Shown: positions 6,004-7,691 of the stretch, piece after piece | How positions within the stretch are numbered: the first letter of the stretch is position 1 | How the letters are laid out: every line of letters begins with the position of its first letter | Source: Bryobacteraceae bacterium | Lineage (GTDB): Bacteria; Acidobacteriota; Terriglobia; Bryobacterales; Bryobacteraceae | Assembly: GCA_019686145.1 (NCBI GenBank) | Contig: JADGHK010000099.1 | Span: forward strand, 1 to 7,691 | Length of the DNA stretch: 7,691 nucleotides | Direction of reading: 5' to 3' | Position numbers and translations under genes: made by a program | Notes under the pieces: model-generated | Told to the model about the DNA's origin: nothing | The model's input: only the letters and a program-made list of their open reading frames with translations | Database searches by the model: none

Positions 6004-7107
6004 CTAGGGCTCCAGTGCTTTGATGCGAATGTCCTTGTACTCGATCCAATGCTCTTTGTCGTGCGCCTGTATCATGATTCGTCCGGGTTCGGTGTGCGTT
6101 AGATCGTCATATTCGACAACCGTTTCACCGTTAATGCGCACAATGCACTGTTTGCCTCGCACGATCAGTTGCAGGAGAAACCATTTCTCAGGTTCGATCA
6201 GCGGATATTTGGCGCGCTTGTAGTGGTAGAGCGAACCGGTTGGATACGTCGCGCCCTGCACGTCATGCAACTGGATTTCGTAATCCCTCGGATCGCGTTT
6301 GTCGCCATGCGTGCGAAAGAGGATGCCGCCATTGGAGTGCTTGCTCGCCCGGACGTAGGTGTGCAATTCGAAGTCACGCCAGCGCCCCTTCGTTGCGAGG
6401 TAGCCCAGTCCCTCGGCGCGCAGCACGTGATTTAACGCTTCCCAGCCCGTCCCCTCGGCTGCATACCAGTTCTTTTCCAGATCCTCGGGCTGACCGTAGA
6501 GGATCTCCCAGGATTCCTTCGAGGGTAGCTCCTTGATCCGCAAATTTCGGAACCGGATGGGATAGGAAAGCGATTCGAATCCGATGTAGCCCCGCCGCAG
6601 CCGGTACCGCAGTTCCGGATGGGACTCCAGATCCACATCCTGGACCTGTTCGTCGTTCATCCAGACCTGCAGCCGCGGCCAGTCCATCAGAATTCGGAAT
6701 GAATTCCACTCGCCCTTGTTCCGGACGTTGACCTTCGTTGGCGGAATCAGCGGGAAGATCGCTCCGTTCGACTCGGGCCGCGTCTTCTGGTCCTGCTGGT
6801 GGAAGATGGCGATCTTCAGGCCGGTCTCGGTATTCCTTCCATGCTCCGGGGCGTGCAGATAGATCCCGGAGTTGATCCAGCCCTGTACAAAGTACTCGCC
6901 GCGAAAATCGAAGTTCTCGTACTGCTTCTCCGATCGCAGCCACGTGGGGAAATTCGATCCGCGGTGGACGACAATGGCTCCGTCGCGAACGTAGAAGGCC
7001 GATTCAGGTCCTTCCTGAATGGACCATCCTGCGAGAGTCTTTCCATCGAAAAGGGAGGTAAAGCCAGGTTCGACGGCGAGCGCAAGGAGTAAGGCAAGGG
7101 ATAGCAT
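6004..7107 (-). CDS. Secreted protein with two DUF1080 (3-keto-disaccharide hydrolase-like) domains
   Basis: The 367 residues comprise two beta-sandwich domains of the DUF1080/PF06439 type, some members of which hydrolyse 3-keto-glycosides. The specific substrate is unknown. Domain 1 (about 16-194) opens with FTSLFDGKTLAGWSI and has SGIYLHAPE (80-88), GEWNSFRILMD (132-142) and GYIGFESLSYPIRFRNLRIKE (173-193). Domain 2 (about 212-366) repeats the plan with GGILFRTHG (260-268), YEIQLHD (276-282), GSLYHYKRAKYPLIEPEKWF (291-310) and WIEYKDIRIK (354-363). Residues 1-14 act as a short signal sequence but lack the usual Lys/Arg at the front; an in-frame TAG nine bases upstream rules out a longer start. 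No clear Shine-Dalgarno precedes the ATG. It sits 50 bases before tdh on the same strand, so it may share the transcript. DUF1080 proteins are abundant in Acidobacteriota and Planctomycetota. Confidence 0.87.
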   Translation of the reverse strand: MLSLALLLALAVEPGFTSLFDGKTLAGWSIQEGPESAFYVRDGAIVVHRGSNFPTWLRSEKQYENFDFRGEYFVQGWINSGIYLHAPEHGRNTETGLKIAIFHQQDQKTRPESNGAIFPLIPPTKVNVRNKGEWNSFRILMDWPRLQVWMNDEQVQDVDLESHPELRYRLRRGYIGFESLSYPIRFRNLRIKELPSKESWEILYGQPEDLEKNWYAAEGTGWEALNHVLRAEGLGYLATKGRWRDFELHTYVRASKHSNGGILFRTHGDKRDPRDYEIQLHDVQGATYPTGSLYHYKRAKYPLIEPEKWFLLQLIVRGKQCIVRINGETVVEYDDLTHTEPGRIMIQAHDKEHWIEYKDIRIKALEP

Positions 7108-7181
7108 AAGAAGCTATCATTTTACGAAGATCCTCCCCCTGCGCAGGAAAGGTAAGGGACGAAGCGGGTGAACGGAGAGCT

Positions 7182-7364
7182 TTATCGATGGCCGAGATAC
7201 ATCACCCAGCCGATCCCGAATAGGGCTCCGACAAAGCAGAGAAAGCAGTACACGGCGTAGCGAATCCGTTCTCGATCTGTCTTCTTTGTCACGATGCCGA
7301 GAACGATCGACGTAAGAAGTGCGAAGAGTATCGCCGCTTCGAAGTGGGAGAGAGTCATCTTCAT
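7182..7364 (-). CDS. Small two-helix membrane protein
   Basis: Not recognised as a named family; 60 residues. Two hydrophobic helices, about 8-25 and 38-57, are joined by a basic, charged loop (TKKTDRERIR, 26-35). The positive loop predicts that it faces the cytoplasm, with both ends outside. The ATG at 7364 is favoured over the ATG two codons later because AAGGA lies seven bases upstream. Only three bases separate it from the stop of the preceding membrane protein, so the two are almost surely co-translated and may work together. A 74-base gap with no evident terminator precedes the DUF1080 gene. Confidence 0.75.
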   Translation of the reverse strand: MKMTLSHFEAAILFALLTSIVLGIVTKKTDRERIRYAVYCFLCFVGALFGIGWVMYLGHR

Positions 7365-7367
7365 GGA

Positions 7368-7691
7368 TCAGTCCTTCTTCCCGACGGCGATTTCGTAGGC
7401 GTCGACCATCGCCAGAATGTTCAGCAGACCCGCTCCTACCAGAAACTTCGTTCCGTAGTCGTGGACATGGCCGGCGACATCCGGCTGGTTATATCCGAGC
7501 CAAACCGTAAGAAAATAGAAGATTCCCGAAGCCAGATTCCCGATAAAGCCGCCTACATAAATGATGGTTGTCAGCAGGTCGCCCGTCTGCGGCTGAAACA
7601 GCGCCCCGCGCATCAGGAGCCCAAGGACAAACATGACCAGAACACATCCGGTCAGTAGAGCTCCTCGAATGGGCCGCTTCAGGAGGAAATG
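7368..7691 (-). CDS. Multi-pass membrane protein, C-terminal part (cut by right edge); possibly DUF6677
   Basis: The frame is open to position 7691, giving 107 visible residues. An internal ATG at 7634 falls in the middle of a hydrophobic helix with no binding site before it, so the true start lies outside. Three hydrophobic segments are seen, at about 10-28, 38-66 and 82-98 of the fragment. The first visible residues, HFLLKRPIRG, resemble the 'PGxGHFxLxRxxRG' entry of small TM2-like membrane proteins. The end has DYGTKFLVGAGLLNILAMVD (78-97) followed by AYEIAVGKKD, which resembles acidobacterial proteins grouped as DUF6677; that name is from memory and tentative. Role unknown. The stop lies three bases before the next gene. 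Confidence 0.75.
   Translation of the reverse strand, partial: HFLLKRPIRGALLTGCVLVMFVLGLLMRGALFQPQTGDLLTTIIYVGGFIGNLASGIFYFLTVWLGYNQPDVAGHVHDYGTKFLVGAGLLNILAMVDAYEIAVGKKD
7372..7380 (-). promoter_or_regulatory. Ribosome binding site inside the end of the upstream gene
   Basis: GAAGAAGGA on the minus strand codes for the end of the GKKD tail of the preceding membrane protein and places AAGGA seven bases before ATG 7364. It decides the start of the 60-residue protein and indicates translational coupling of the two small membrane protein genes. Confidence 0.55.

Noticed and set aside
7108..7181. Terminator or promoter in the gap before the DUF1080 gene
   Set aside because: No stem followed by a T-run is seen. 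A TAAAAT stretch near 7120 resembles a -10 box but has no acceptable -35 partner.
7634..7634. ATG as the start of the right-edge membrane protein
   Set aside because: The frame stays open to the window edge, the ATG falls inside a hydrophobic helix, and no ribosome binding site precedes it.

Overview
The window looks like ordinary chromosomal DNA from an Acidobacteriota bacterium, most likely a Solibacteres/Bryobacterales-type lineage. This is an inference from gene content. It carries an Oar-like TonB-dependent receptor with the 'LPLDGRNF' and 'SAEYGRANGG' signatures typical of that phylum. It also has a secreted protein with two DUF1080 domains, and small membrane proteins of a kind common in acidobacterial genomes. 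The DNA is moderately GC-rich and densely coded. No RNA genes, insertion sequences, CRISPR arrays or prophage genes were seen, and no gap between genes exceeds about 100 bases.

Layout. Positions 1-1119 (minus) hold the first 373 codons of the TonB-dependent receptor, which runs off the left edge and starts at a GTG. A 101-base divergent gap (1120-1220) separates it from an exported FAD-dependent alditol oxidase-like enzyme (1221-2561, plus), which also starts at GTG. That gene ends one base short of a convergent minus-strand cluster. Read in its own direction, the cluster contains: a membrane protein cut by the right edge (7691-7368), a 60-residue two-helix membrane protein (7364-7182), a secreted two-domain DUF1080 protein (7107-6004), L-threonine 3-dehydrogenase (5953-4907), glycine C-acetyltransferase (4867-3671), and a membrane-anchored protein resembling the RMD1/DUF155 family (3660-2563).

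How the genes work together. Tdh and Kbl form the classic two-step threonine degradation route: threonine is oxidised to 2-amino-3-ketobutyrate, which CoA cleaves to glycine and acetyl-CoA. The DUF155-like gene is probably co-translated with kbl, because its ribosome binding site overlaps the kbl stop codon. The receptor, the alditol oxidase and the DUF1080 protein all carry export signals and could serve uptake and periplasmic processing of polyols or sugars, but their link to threonine catabolism is not evident. No clear new multi-gene system is visible. The points most worth following up are the tdh-kbl-DUF155-like linkage, the exported alditol oxidase, the inverted repeats at the tdh start and in the tdh-kbl gap, and the weak-leader GTG starts of the divergent pair.
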